Assembly (NCBI RefSeq): GCF_900240385.1
Contig: NZ_OEQH01000001.1
Location: forward strand, 496,001-560,000
DNA length: 64,000 nt
Source of the DNA: Clostridium minihomine
GTDB lineage: Bacteria > Bacillota > Clostridia > Oscillospirales > Acutalibacteraceae
Direction of reading: 5' to 3'
The translations under genes were made by a program, and so were the position numbers. This document shows, piece after piece, positions 56,759-64,000 of this stretch. The first letter of the stretch is position 1, and the number at the start of each line of letters is the position of its first letter. Under the pieces are notes generated by a model. That model was not told the DNA's origin. It searched no databases and worked only from the letters and a program-made list of their open reading frames with translations.

Positions 56759-57071
56759 AAGAGAAAAAGGCTGCGTCCGTGCTTCGGAAATAGCTGCGTT
56801 AATGAATGTTACCCGCCCAAGTGTATCACATGCTGTCCATCAATTAGAACGTGAAAATTATATACACATTGATAGTGAAAAGAATATTTTGTTAACTCCA
56901 ATCGGATTGAAAATAGCAACATCAGTCTTAGAACGGTATGAGGTATTCTATAAACTGCTTCTTTCTTTAGGTGTTCCAAATAGCATCGCTTCTATAGATG
57001 CTGGGCGAATTGAGCATGTTGTAAGTGAAGATTCATTTATGCTGTTAAAAAATATGATTGTGATAGAATAA
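56703..57071 (+). CDS. DtxR/MntR-like regulator with altered metal site
   Basis: 122-aa protein similar to the DNA-binding and first dimerisation parts of MntR/DtxR: SKENYLKSILLI, then the helix-turn-helix EIAALMNVTRPSVSHAVHQL and wing, then a helical domain. Compared with B. subtilis MntR, the metal ligands appear mostly replaced (Asp8 to Asn, Glu11 to Lys, His77 to Tyr, Glu99 to Gly; only the IEH pair is kept), so it may sense another signal or none. I start at ATG 56703 (AGGAG 7 nt upstream), inside the CDF gene; ATG 56697 is too close to the ribosome binding site. Confidence 0.75.
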   Translation: MGAVTVSKENYLKSILLIKREKGCVRASEIAALMNVTRPSVSHAVHQLERENYIHIDSEKNILLTPIGLKIATSVLERYEVFYKLLLSLGVPNSIASIDAGRIEHVVSEDSFMLLKNMIVIE

Positions 57072-57475
57072 CCTGAAGAATGTAGTGGTAGCGTGATTAT
57101 TTTAGTTGTTAATCTTTGTATCACCGTTCTTTCATATTGAGATTTAGAGGGAAATGTGATACAATATCCAAAATCGTGATAGTTATGATATGCCTGAAAC
57201 TGAGGTGCATGAAAAGTACACGAAAGCCACTTCAATAAAAACATCCTTAAATTTGGACGGTGTTTTTGAGAATACAAATACCCAAAAGCACTGAAAATGA
57301 ATTTGAAACAGAGTGAAAATAAAATAAATAGAGCCACGAATGCAGCAGAAATGCGGGTTTGTGGCTTTTAATATTGATTTGTGGTTCTGAAATGAAAAAG
57401 AGAAAATAATTTGCTGATAATGGAAAAAATTTGTTTTGGTGAAAAATAGACCGGATATCAGAATGGAGGATAACA
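57072..57475 (+). other. Intergenic region with the right direct repeat
   Basis: 404 bp, AT-rich. It contains the right repeat (57311-57372) whose hairpin may also act as terminator. No gene was recognised. Confidence 0.5.
57311..57372 (+). repeat. Right copy of the 62-bp direct repeat (attR-like)
   Basis: Same orientation as 49769-49830 with 7 substitutions and no gaps. It begins with a diverged copy of the guaA end (GAGTGAAAATAA for GAGTGGGAATAA) and keeps the terminator hairpin and the T tail. No further guaA similarity is seen to its left, as expected for a site created by integration. Confidence 0.75.
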
Positions 57476-57730
57476 ATGTATCAATATATTCCACAAGGGG
57501 TATGTTCTAAAAAAATAGATTTTGATGTGGAAAACGGGCGCCTGAAAAATGTCCATTTTACCGGAGGCTGTCCCGGGAATTTACAGGGAATCAGCAGGCT
57601 GCTGGAAGATATGCCTGTTGAAGAAGCGGCGAAAAGACTGCGTGGGATTGTTTGCAGAAACAACACGTCATGTCCCGATCAACTGGCTGCCGCTTTGGAT
57701 AAAATGATATTAAAAGGCGGCAAAGCATAG
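57476..57730 (+). CDS. TSCPD domain protein (TIGR03905 family)
   Basis: 84-aa protein with four conserved cysteines (VCSKKI, GGCPGN, IVCRNN, TSCPDQ), matching the clostridial TIGR03905 family of unknown function. TSCPD domains also occur at the end of some ribonucleotide reductases; the cysteine set suggests zinc or Fe-S binding. Good ribosome binding site (GGAGG 6 nt upstream). It lies directly outside the right repeat and has no operon partner. Confidence 0.85.
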   Translation: MYQYIPQGVCSKKIDFDVENGRLKNVHFTGGCPGNLQGISRLLEDMPVEEAAKRLRGIVCRNNTSCPDQLAAALDKMILKGGKA

Positions 57731-57945
57731 TAAGGCTTGTCCTTAAAAAGAATCAAATTCTGTATGTTTACGCAAGATTCTTAGTGCATGGGAAGATTCC
57801 TTTGTGTCCTGCAAAAGATTTCTTAGAAATAGTAATATTGGGGCAGGTGCGCCCGCATTACTCAAACATGGCGTTTCCTTTTGAATCTAGTTATTTGCTA
57901 AGATAGGTCTGCATTTTCCAGCAGTAAAAAGAGCTAAATTTCACG

Positions 57946-57975
57946 TTGACAAAGCAGAGTGTCAGGCGATATAAT
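57946..57975 (+). promoter_or_regulatory. Promoter of the lacI-type gene
   Basis: TTGACA (57946-57951), 18-nt spacer, TATAAT (57970-57975). Both hexamers are perfect consensus; a leader of about 40 nt follows. Confidence 0.75.
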
Positions 57976-58023
57976 TTGGACATCTTTTGATTTTTCCAAT
58001 CATGTTAATTGAGGTGTCGTATT

Positions 58024-59022
58024 GTGGGATTAACCATTAAAGACATTGCACAGCTTGCTGGCGTTTCTTATGGGACAGTATCCAGAGTGCTGAATAACCG
58101 GCCCGGTGTGAAACCGGAAACCAGGGCACATATACTTAAAATTATGAAGCAGCAGGGATATCAGCCCAACGCAATCGCCCGAAGTCTGGTAACAAAACAG
58201 AGTTACAGCATTGCGTTTATGGTGCCCGATATTTCTCATCCCTTTTTTGGGGGAATTGCTCTTTCTGTAGATAAAGAAGCTTATAAACGGGGATACAACA
58301 CGGTGCTTTGCAATACCTATTATGATTTGGAAATGGAGCGGAAAAAGCTGGGATTTATTCAGGAAAAGCAAGTGGATGGGATTATCATGAAGCCTGCCTG
58401 TGAAACCGTGAATCAGTACAGCCATTTAAAAATCCCCAAAATTTTAGTCAGTCATATTGATGAGGAAGATACCAGTTATATTGATATTGAAAATGTTGCC
58501 GGTGGATTTATGGCGGCGGAACATCTGATTCGGTGCGGATATCAAAAAATATTTTATATTGGCGGCTCTAAAGAAGCCCTTTCGGTTCAGCTGCGCATAC
58601 AAGGATTTAAAAAAGCGTTGGCAGCTTATCAATATTCGGCCGAAGAATCGTTAATTCATTATGGTGATAGTGAAAATACCATTCGCAGTGGGTATCAGGT
58701 AATGGATCGTCTGATTGCAGCAGGGCAGATTCCAGATGCGGTTTGCTGTTATAATGACCTGATTGCTTTGGGCGTGATGCAAAGAGCCGAAGAATCGGGG
58801 ATTGTTCCCCCAAAACAGCTGGGCGTGATCGGATTCGACGACGGGGTGATGGCCTCGTTGCCGCAAATACGCCTGACCACTATTGCACAGCCCGTTGAAA
58901 AAATCGGGCAGCTGGCCACAGAAATGCTGATTCAGGCCATTGAAACGATGCCGGAAAATTATGTGCAGAAGATAACGCTTCGGCCAGAGCTGATTGTTCG
59001 TTCCACCACAGTCACTTTATAA
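58024..59022 (+). CDS. LacI-family transcriptional regulator
   Basis: 332-aa sugar-responsive regulator. Helix-turn-helix at the N-terminus (TIKDIAQLAGVSYGTVSRVL with hinge NNRPGVKPETR), then a periplasmic-binding-protein-like ligand domain (SIAFMVPDISHPFF, VDGIIMKP, VIGFDD). The start is GTG 58024, with GAGGTG 7 nt upstream; an in-frame TTG at 58009 is part of that site. It is convergent with the TauE/ADH/IolB/transketolase cluster and is the natural candidate for its local regulator. The ligand may be the pathway sugar or a phosphorylated intermediate. Confidence 0.93.
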   Translation: MGLTIKDIAQLAGVSYGTVSRVLNNRPGVKPETRAHILKIMKQQGYQPNAIARSLVTKQSYSIAFMVPDISHPFFGGIALSVDKEAYKRGYNTVLCNTYYDLEMERKKLGFIQEKQVDGIIMKPACETVNQYSHLKIPKILVSHIDEEDTSYIDIENVAGGFMAAEHLIRCGYQKIFYIGGSKEALSVQLRIQGFKKALAAYQYSAEESLIHYGDSENTIRSGYQVMDRLIAAGQIPDAVCCYNDLIALGVMQRAEESGIVPPKQLGVIGFDDGVMASLPQIRLTTIAQPVEKIGQLATEMLIQAIETMPENYVQKITLRPELIVRSTTVTL

Positions 59023-59027
59023 AAAAT

Positions 59028-59075
59028 AATACAAAGAAGAGGGAAGGCCATTTTGCCTTCCCTCTTCTTTGTATT
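59028..59075. terminator. Bidirectional terminator between lacI and the TauE gene
   Basis: Perfect 21-bp stem (59028-59048 with 59055-59075) and a 6-nt CATTTT loop. It overlaps the stop codon of the minus-strand permease gene. Confidence 0.92.
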
Positions 59076-59823
59076 ACCATGGGATATCGAAAAAAGCTTT
59101 GATAAGCACGCTGGCGCCGCTCAGCATAAAAACGGCGATGGTAAGGCAGCGGATTGCGGTGTCGCTTACTTTTTTGTCCACCATAGAACCGGCCCACAGT
59201 CCTGCGGCCATGCCGGGCAATGCAATTAAGGTAAGAAGCAGTACTTCCCGGGTAATGACCCCACTGAAAAAGTAAACGATGAAGCGGAACAGGTTTTCAA
59301 TCAAGAAAATAAAACAGATATTTCCTCGAAATTCTTCGCGGCCTTTTGCGACTCGTTCCACGTAAGCAACAAAGAATAAATTGATGCCGTAAAGTCCTGC
59401 TGTGATTCCCGAACAAAAACACACAACAGCCATTATAATCCGATTGGGGTGAATTGGTTTGGCTTGTTTTCGTGTGATCATCTCAAGGCCGATCGCTAGA
59501 ATCAGAAGTCCTAATAACGCTTTTAAAAACCAGGAAGAACCATATTTTAGCAGCATGGCTCCCGGAATGACGCCGCATAAAATGCACAAGGCCATGGGAA
59601 GTGTGCTTTTTATGCAAAAGGCGTGCCGGTTTTTCCAGGACAGATAGGCGTTAACCGGTGTGCTGAAACACAGATTGGCCGGAGAGATCAGTTTGTTTTC
59701 CAAAAACAAAGCCAATAATGGGTTAGAAATTAAAGGATCGCCAAATCCGGCCAATCCTTTTACAAAAAAGGAAAGAAAAAGAATTAAGAAAACAAAAATA
59801 AAAAAGGATAAGGAAAGTTCCAT
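59074..59823 (-). CDS. TauE/SafE (TSUP) family membrane exporter
   Basis: 249-aa integral membrane protein with about eight helices, of the sulfite/sulfonate exporter TauE/SafE family. Typical features are the N-terminal KGLAGFGDPLISNPLLA loop and the internal repeat GITAGLYGINLFFVAY. Members export small organosulfonates, sulfite or sulfoacetate. Next to an alcohol dehydrogenase and a split transketolase it could export the C2 or C3 sulfonate end product of sulfoquinovose breakdown. It is separated by 275 bp from the dehydrogenase gene, so it may have its own promoter. GGAGG precedes the ATG. Confidence 0.88.
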   Translation of the reverse strand: MELSLSFFIFVFLILFLSFFVKGLAGFGDPLISNPLLALFLENKLISPANLCFSTPVNAYLSWKNRHAFCIKSTLPMALCILCGVIPGAMLLKYGSSWFLKALLGLLILAIGLEMITRKQAKPIHPNRIIMAVVCFCSGITAGLYGINLFFVAYVERVAKGREEFRGNICFIFLIENLFRFIVYFFSGVITREVLLLTLIALPGMAAGLWAGSMVDKKVSDTAIRCLTIAVFMLSGASVLIKAFFDIPW

Positions 59824-60098
59824 ATCTGGTTTTCCTCCATTGCTTGGTGGCTTTTCAGGGGCATTCCCCTTTTTAAAAGCGAGTTAGATGCAAAGCCGCT
59901 GCCGGGGAACAGCGGGCAAACGCTGCATTTAAAATCGAAAATGGATATAGTTAAGAGCGATAGGATTGCGGGAATGAAAAAACCCAAGTGGCTCCCCAAT
60001 AAAGTTCGCAGGCTGTTGTCAAAAATTTGCCGCAATCCCACACTCTCTATAAAAACCTGTCTTTCCCCATTCATCGCAACACAGGGAGGAAAGAACGC

Positions 60099-61217
60099 TT
60101 ATGATTGCATGCAGCGTATGTAAATCTGTTTTATCGTTTCTTCGGATAATTCCACCGGGTTGTTTTGAAGCAGACGCTGCTGATTTTGAATGACGGATGC
60201 GGCCATTTCAGCGCATTTCGCTTCGTCAACACCCAGTTCTTCTAAGGGCAGGCGAGTCAGAATATGATCCAGCAACGAGAAAAAAGGAACCCATACTTCT
60301 TGCCGGGATCTCAGTTGGAAAATATCTTTCAGCACATCCTCCAGGGGGCTTAAATCGGCTTTTAGCTCTCGGTATTTTTCAAATACCTTGGCAAACACCA
60401 TATAATTGGCCTTCCCATGGGGAATGTGGTACTCTCCGCCAATCGGATAACTCAAAGCGTGAACTGCTGCACACCCGGCATTGCTGAAGGCGATTCCCGC
60501 CATGGTGCTGGCGGTTAGAAAGACCGACATGTTTTGGGGAAGCTGTTGTTTTTGGGACATGGCAATTTCCTGATAGCCTTTTAAAATCAGTTCGATGGCA
60601 CTGCGCCCCATGGCGCGGGTAAAGGCGTTGGCTTTGGGTGATACATAAGATTCTACCGCATGAATCAGTGCGTCAATCGAGCTGGTGGCAAATACTTCAT
60701 AAGGAAGCGTACTCAGTAAAGAGGGGATGAGTACTGCTTCATCGGCATATAAAGCGGGAACAGCCAGCCCGATTTTGGTATGTCTTTTCTTAAATTCGGC
60801 AATCGAAATTCCTGTCACTTCACTGCCGGTGCCGCAGGTGGTGGGAATTAAAATGAGTCTGCGTTTGCGGGGGAGTACATCGCCTTTTTCAAAAATTTCT
60901 TCGCAGGATAATCCATCCCCAAACACAAAAAGTTTTGAAATGTCAATTACGGTACCGCCGCCAATGGCGATGATTCGCTCGTATTGTTTGCCCCGAATAG
61001 CGCTGAGCATGGCATCTATCATTTCATCAGAAGGTTCCCCTTTGCCGTACTCTTCCTGATACAGGCAGTCGCAAGGGGCGTCCTGCCCATTCAGTTGGGG
61101 CTCTAATACATACCGGTTGGTAATAATCAGGTCACGAGCGCCTACTTTCCATTGGTCAAAAAAAGAAAGCAAGCTTTCACAGTCTGAAAGGGAAGGCTTT
61201 ACGATAAAACTCATCAT
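60099..61217 (-). CDS. Iron-containing alcohol dehydrogenase (4-hydroxybutyrate dehydrogenase-like)
   Basis: NAD-dependent group III (iron-type) alcohol dehydrogenase, 372 aa. NAD site IAIGGGTVIDISKL, then PTTCGTGSEVTGIS; metal ligands in DALIHAVESYVSPKAN and HALSYPIGGEYHIPHGKAN. Overall it closely recalls clostridial 4-hydroxybutyrate dehydrogenase (shared QEEYGKGEPSDEMID and HTKIGLA segments), but the same family includes sulfoacetaldehyde reductases that form isethionate. Gene context favours reduction of a small aldehyde made by the transketolase. I take ATG 61217 as start (AAAGGAG upstream). Confidence 0.88.
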   Translation of the reverse strand: MMSFIVKPSLSDCESLLSFFDQWKVGARDLIITNRYVLEPQLNGQDAPCDCLYQEEYGKGEPSDEMIDAMLSAIRGKQYERIIAIGGGTVIDISKLFVFGDGLSCEEIFEKGDVLPRKRRLILIPTTCGTGSEVTGISIAEFKKRHTKIGLAVPALYADEAVLIPSLLSTLPYEVFATSSIDALIHAVESYVSPKANAFTRAMGRSAIELILKGYQEIAMSQKQQLPQNMSVFLTASTMAGIAFSNAGCAAVHALSYPIGGEYHIPHGKANYMVFAKVFEKYRELKADLSPLEDVLKDIFQLRSRQEVWVPFFSLLDHILTRLPLEELGVDEAKCAEMAASVIQNQQRLLQNNPVELSEETIKQIYIRCMQS

Positions 61218-61289
61218 AATCTTGATTGCTCCTTTCATGGTTTTGTGTTCCCTTCCAGAGAGAATTCCGGAAGGGAACCGCAGGCACAG

Positions 61290-62078
61290 TTAAATATCTG
61301 GGAAATACTTGGCGTCTTTTTCGGCAACCCATGCGTGTTCCGGAACTACAGTCGTCACCAAATCGGCCTCTTCGCGCAGGCGGATGACCCAAATATAATA
61401 CTCCGCATATCCGGGTGCCGTGGCCTGGCTGTGTGTCAGGCCGTTGGGCATTCCGGTCAGATCATTATTCCGGACTTTAAACACTTCATCGCCGATTTCT
61501 GCATAGCCATAACCGTTTTCGGGCAGGAATTTATAGAAATAAATCTCTGGCTCAATGTGAGAGTGGGGCGGATAGCTGGACCATTTGCCCGGGAAGCTGA
61601 CAACTTCACCGATGAAGAAATTGGTTTCTGGGCAGGTGGAGCGGTCAAAGAACGTGCGGACAATGCGTGTGGAAGCTTCGTTCATCAGTCCGGCACCTCG
61701 TTTTTCAGAAGCGCACAGAAGATCCTGACTTTTCAGCAGGCGGGGCTGAAACTGTTTGGCGTTTGTGGTGCGCTGGATGGCAACTTCTGCAGATTGGGAT
61801 TCGCACAGAATCTTCACATCGGTATTGCCGGGCACATGAAGCAGAATGGGATCCTCATGAAAGCAAGATTTTCGCTCCACGGTTTCTTGGTTTTTGCCCC
61901 ACTGATAGGTGATTTTTCCGGTTATCAGCACATAAATGGATTCTTTTTCGGACTGAAAGGAAACGTTATCACCTTGTTTCATGCACTGAACGCCGAAATC
62001 CATATTCATGTCGGTATTTATTTCTTGTTTTACCATGGCGTTATAGCCATGAGACAAGCCGTTTGAGGTTAATTTCAT
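61290..62078 (-). CDS. IolB-like cupin isomerase
   Basis: 262-aa bicupin protein of the KduI/IolB family. IolB isomerises 5-deoxy-glucuronate in inositol breakdown. Metal-binding cupin motif: PPHSHIEPEIYFYKF with the later HSQATAPGYAEYYIWVIR. Its neighbours (transketolase halves, Fe-ADH, TauE) are not the usual iol genes (iolC, D, E, G are absent), so a related sugar isomerisation, such as sulfoquinovose to 6-deoxy-6-sulfofructose, should be considered. AAGGAG lies before the ATG. Confidence 0.85.
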   Translation of the reverse strand: MKLTSNGLSHGYNAMVKQEINTDMNMDFGVQCMKQGDNVSFQSEKESIYVLITGKITYQWGKNQETVERKSCFHEDPILLHVPGNTDVKILCESQSAEVAIQRTTNAKQFQPRLLKSQDLLCASEKRGAGLMNEASTRIVRTFFDRSTCPETNFFIGEVVSFPGKWSSYPPHSHIEPEIYFYKFLPENGYGYAEIGDEVFKVRNNDLTGMPNGLTHSQATAPGYAEYYIWVIRLREEADLVTTVVPEHAWVAEKDAKYFPDI

Positions 62079-62131
62079 TCAAATCTCCTTCTTTCTGATG
62101 GCTGAAAAAGCCATCTGGAATACTGGTTTTG

Positions 62132-63100
62132 TCAGGTCTTTCGCTCAACTGCACGGATTGCCTTTTCCACAATATGATCGGCAGACAGACCGAATTGCTT
62201 CATCAGGAAATCTACGGAACCCACTTGGCCGAACTGATCGCGGACTCCCACCTGTTCCATGGGAACGGGGCAGGTGGCGGCCAACACTTCTGCCACTGCG
62301 CTTCCCAGTCCGTTGTGGATGTTATGGTTTTCCGCAGTGACAATGGCCCCGGTGGTTCGCGCGGCCTGTTCAATGGCGTCCCGATCAATGGGTTTGATGG
62401 TAAACAGATTGAGTACGGCGGCATCAATCCCTTTTTCTTGCAAAATTTGTGCTGCCTTCATAGATTCGGCCACACAGATTCCAGAGGAAATCAGCGTGAC
62501 GTCTTTGCCTTGGCGAAGAGCCGCTGCTTTTCCGATGGAAAAGGTGGAGCCGTCTTCATAAATTTTTACAGCGTTTTTTCGGGAAAGACGAATATAGAAT
62601 ACGCCATACTCGTGTTCCAGCTGCCGAAGAACATCTTCCAGCATTACGCAATCGGTGGGTTCGATAATGGTAACGCCGGGAACGTCACGCAAAGAGCCAA
62701 CGTCTTCAAAAGACATGTGAGTTGCCCCGTTAAAAGCGGCGGTGATTCCGGGGTCACTGCCGATAATGCGGATGTTGGCTCTGGCAAAGGCAGCGGAAAC
62801 AAAAATCTGATCCAATGCCCGGCGCGTGGCAAAGCAGGCAAAGGTGTGGCAATGGGGGATAAGGCCCACCGCCGACATCCCGGCTGCAGTGCCTATCATG
62901 TTGGCTTCCATAATACCGCAGTTGATCATCCGGTCAGGGAATTCCTTTGCGAACTTCACCATTCCCACCGAATTCATTAAGTCGGCATCCAAGGCAACAA
63001 TTTTATCATTTTTCGATGCCAGATCGATCATCGTGTTGGCATACACATCGCGCATTGCAAGCTTTTCCTGTTCCAGACGGCTGCATACCTGATAAGTCAT
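62132..63100 (-). CDS. Transketolase, C-terminal subunit
   Basis: 322-aa half-transketolase with the pyrimidine-binding domain (LDADLMNSVGMVKFAKEFPDRMINCGIMEANM, catalytic Glu in GIMEAN; PHCHTFACFATRRALDQI) and the C-terminal domain (DGSTFSIGKA, TAENHNIHNGLGSAVAEVL). It transfers two-carbon ketol units together with the N-terminal half. It starts immediately after the stop of that gene (TGAATG). Split transketolases serve several sugar pathways, including the sulfo-TK route (SqwGH). Confidence 0.92.
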   Translation of the reverse strand: MTYQVCSRLEQEKLAMRDVYANTMIDLASKNDKIVALDADLMNSVGMVKFAKEFPDRMINCGIMEANMIGTAAGMSAVGLIPHCHTFACFATRRALDQIFVSAAFARANIRIIGSDPGITAAFNGATHMSFEDVGSLRDVPGVTIIEPTDCVMLEDVLRQLEHEYGVFYIRLSRKNAVKIYEDGSTFSIGKAAALRQGKDVTLISSGICVAESMKAAQILQEKGIDAAVLNLFTIKPIDRDAIEQAARTTGAIVTAENHNIHNGLGSAVAEVLAATCPVPMEQVGVRDQFGQVGSVDFLMKQFGLSADHIVEKAIRAVERKT

Positions 63101-63925
63101 TCAGCATCCCTCCTTTTGAAGATGACGGATGGCGTTTTCACATTGTTCTTTGGTAAAGGTCATATGATGGTTGTAAAGAACTCCTTCTGCAAAATCGCAG
63201 CCTTTTCCTTTTTGAGTGTGAAGAAGTATCATTACCGGTTTTTCCTGTTGCTGTTTGCCAAGTGCAATGGCATGGGCAATTGCGTCCACATTGTGCCCGT
63301 CTACTTCCAGCGCATACCAGCCAAAATCACGGAATTTCTGGCATAAATCATCCAGATCGCAAATGTCTTTGGTATAGCCGTCAAGCTGCTGCTTGTTGTA
63401 ATCAATAAACGCTATCAGGTGTGACAATTTTTGCTGGGGAGCATACAAAGCCCCTTCCCAAATCTGGCCTTCCTGACATTCACCGTCACCTAATAGCAGA
63501 TAAGTATAATTGGATTTTCCCAAAAGTTTGTTGCCGTGGGCGATTCCGATGGCAGTGGACATCCCCTGCCCCAAAGAACCGGTGGTCATGTCAATTCCGG
63601 GGGTGCTGTTTCGGTCACAGTGGCTGGGCAGCCGGGTACCGTTGGTGTTGATGGTTTTCAGTTCTTCCAACGGAAAATATCCGCGCAGCGCCAGTGCCGC
63701 ATAAAGGGCGGGGCCGGCATGACCCTTGGACATGACAAAGTAATCTCTTTCTTCCCAGTCAGGCTTTTGGGGATCAATTTTCATGACTTCGCCATACAGG
63801 ACAGCGATGACGTCAGACGCAGACATCGCGCCGCCGATATGGCCGAACCCCAAATTTTCCAACGCTTTTAGCACACTGATCCGGATTTCCTGAGCGAAGG
63901 CCTTTGGATTTTGCTTTTGTTCCAT
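63101..63925 (-). CDS. Transketolase, N-terminal subunit
   Basis: 274-aa thiamine-diphosphate-binding half. The ThDP/Mg motif is complete: GDGECQEGQIWEGA followed by the Asn in DYNKQQLDG. Early substrate-site features include the HIGGAMSASDVIAVLY stretch, SKGHAGPALYAAL and GSLGQGMSTAIG. The start is ATG 63925, with GAGGAG 6 nt upstream; a TTG at 63949 would add eight residues. First gene of the visible minus-strand operon; more genes may lie beyond the right edge. Confidence 0.93.
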   Translation of the reverse strand: MEQKQNPKAFAQEIRISVLKALENLGFGHIGGAMSASDVIAVLYGEVMKIDPQKPDWEERDYFVMSKGHAGPALYAALALRGYFPLEELKTINTNGTRLPSHCDRNSTPGIDMTTGSLGQGMSTAIGIAHGNKLLGKSNYTYLLLGDGECQEGQIWEGALYAPQQKLSHLIAFIDYNKQQLDGYTKDICDLDDLCQKFRDFGWYALEVDGHNVDAIAHAIALGKQQQEKPVMILLHTQKGKGCDFAEGVLYNHHMTFTKEQCENAIRHLQKEGC

Positions 63926-63951
63926 TCTGTTCTCCTCGCTTTCGTCCAATT

Positions 63952-63966
63952 CACTTTTGTAAAGTG
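63952..63966. promoter_or_regulatory. Operator candidate of the transketolase operon
   Basis: CACTTT-TGT-AAAGTG is a perfect 6+3+6 palindrome about 30 bp before the transketolase start, next to a TATAGT -10 candidate (63979-63974, minus strand). A LacI-type repressor site is plausible; the -35 region runs to the window edge. Confidence 0.45.
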
Positions 63967-64000
63967 TGAATATACTATAGTGATAATTATATAATATTAT

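Larger units (their letters stand above)
49831..57310. mobile_element. Putative genomic island (integrase-less) at the guaA 3' end
   Basis: About 7.5 kb of AT-rich DNA enclosed by the 62-bp direct repeats. Cargo: a small secreted protein, lipoprotein and ABC exporter on the minus strand, a decayed secreted-protein gene, and a MarR/CDF/DtxR metal operon on the plus strand. No integrase, recombinase, relaxase or transposase was found, so it is either a decayed element or needs an outside recombinase. Alternatively the repeats are only two related terminators. Confidence 0.45.

Noticed and set aside
59074-63949. Complete myo-inositol catabolic operon
   Set aside because: Only an IolB-like protein is present. 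No inositol dehydrogenase, IolC, IolD or IolE is seen in the window.

Overview
The window looks like chromosomal DNA from an anaerobic, mid-GC Firmicute, most likely a clostridium of the Oscillospiraceae/Ruminococcaceae type. The main reasons are strong AGGAGG ribosome binding sites, frequent TTG/GTG starts, the DapL variant of lysine synthesis, a split formiminotransferase/cyclodeaminase with formate-THF ligase, an ANTAR regulator beside glnA, YhgE/Pip membrane proteins and a TIGR03905-type TSCPD protein. No rRNA, tRNA, CRISPR array or intact insertion sequence was found.

Region 1 (1-14.2 kb) is amino-acid catabolism. A plus-strand operon encodes a two-subunit aconitase X, a D-2-hydroxyacid dehydrogenase and a YuiF-type permease. 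It is followed by a histidine module: a second YuiF permease, HutH, FtcD as two separate proteins, HutD, Fhs and a folate ECF S-component. HutU and HutI are not in the window. The aconitase X and hutH promoters share an identical 20-bp element at the same distance from TATAAT, which suggests one regulon.

Region 2 (14.3-31.7 kb) is mixed housekeeping and envelope/metal functions: LMW tyrosine phosphatase, a flavin-binding PNPOx-like protein, a lytic transglycosylase, two large YhgE/Pip proteins, Ogt and Nfo for DNA repair, CsoR with a P1B ATPase, an HD-GYP protein, ferritin, a ZIP transporter, enolase and two small unknown proteins.

Region 3 (32.3-49.8 kb) is a nitrogen-centred biosynthetic block on one strand: glnA (with an attenuator-like leader), an ANTAR regulator, dapF, dapL, carAB, purC, purF, purB, purA, glmS and guaA. 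Four of these products (CarA, PurF, GlmS, GuaA) use the glutamine that GlnA makes.

Region 4 (49.8-57.4 kb) is an AT-rich accessory segment between 62-bp imperfect direct repeats. The left repeat contains the 3' end of guaA, a known integration site for genomic islands. Inside are a small secreted protein with a lipoprotein and a three-gene ABC transporter, a decayed small secreted-protein gene, and a MarR / cation-diffusion-facilitator / DtxR-like metal operon. No integrase is present.

Region 5 (57.4-64.0 kb) holds a TSCPD protein and a carbohydrate cluster: LacI regulator, TauE/SafE exporter, iron-type alcohol dehydrogenase, IolB-like cupin isomerase and a split transketolase. This combination resembles the transketolase route of sulfoquinovose degradation (sulfo-TK). 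It is the best candidate for an interesting system here, but the cluster runs off the right edge.
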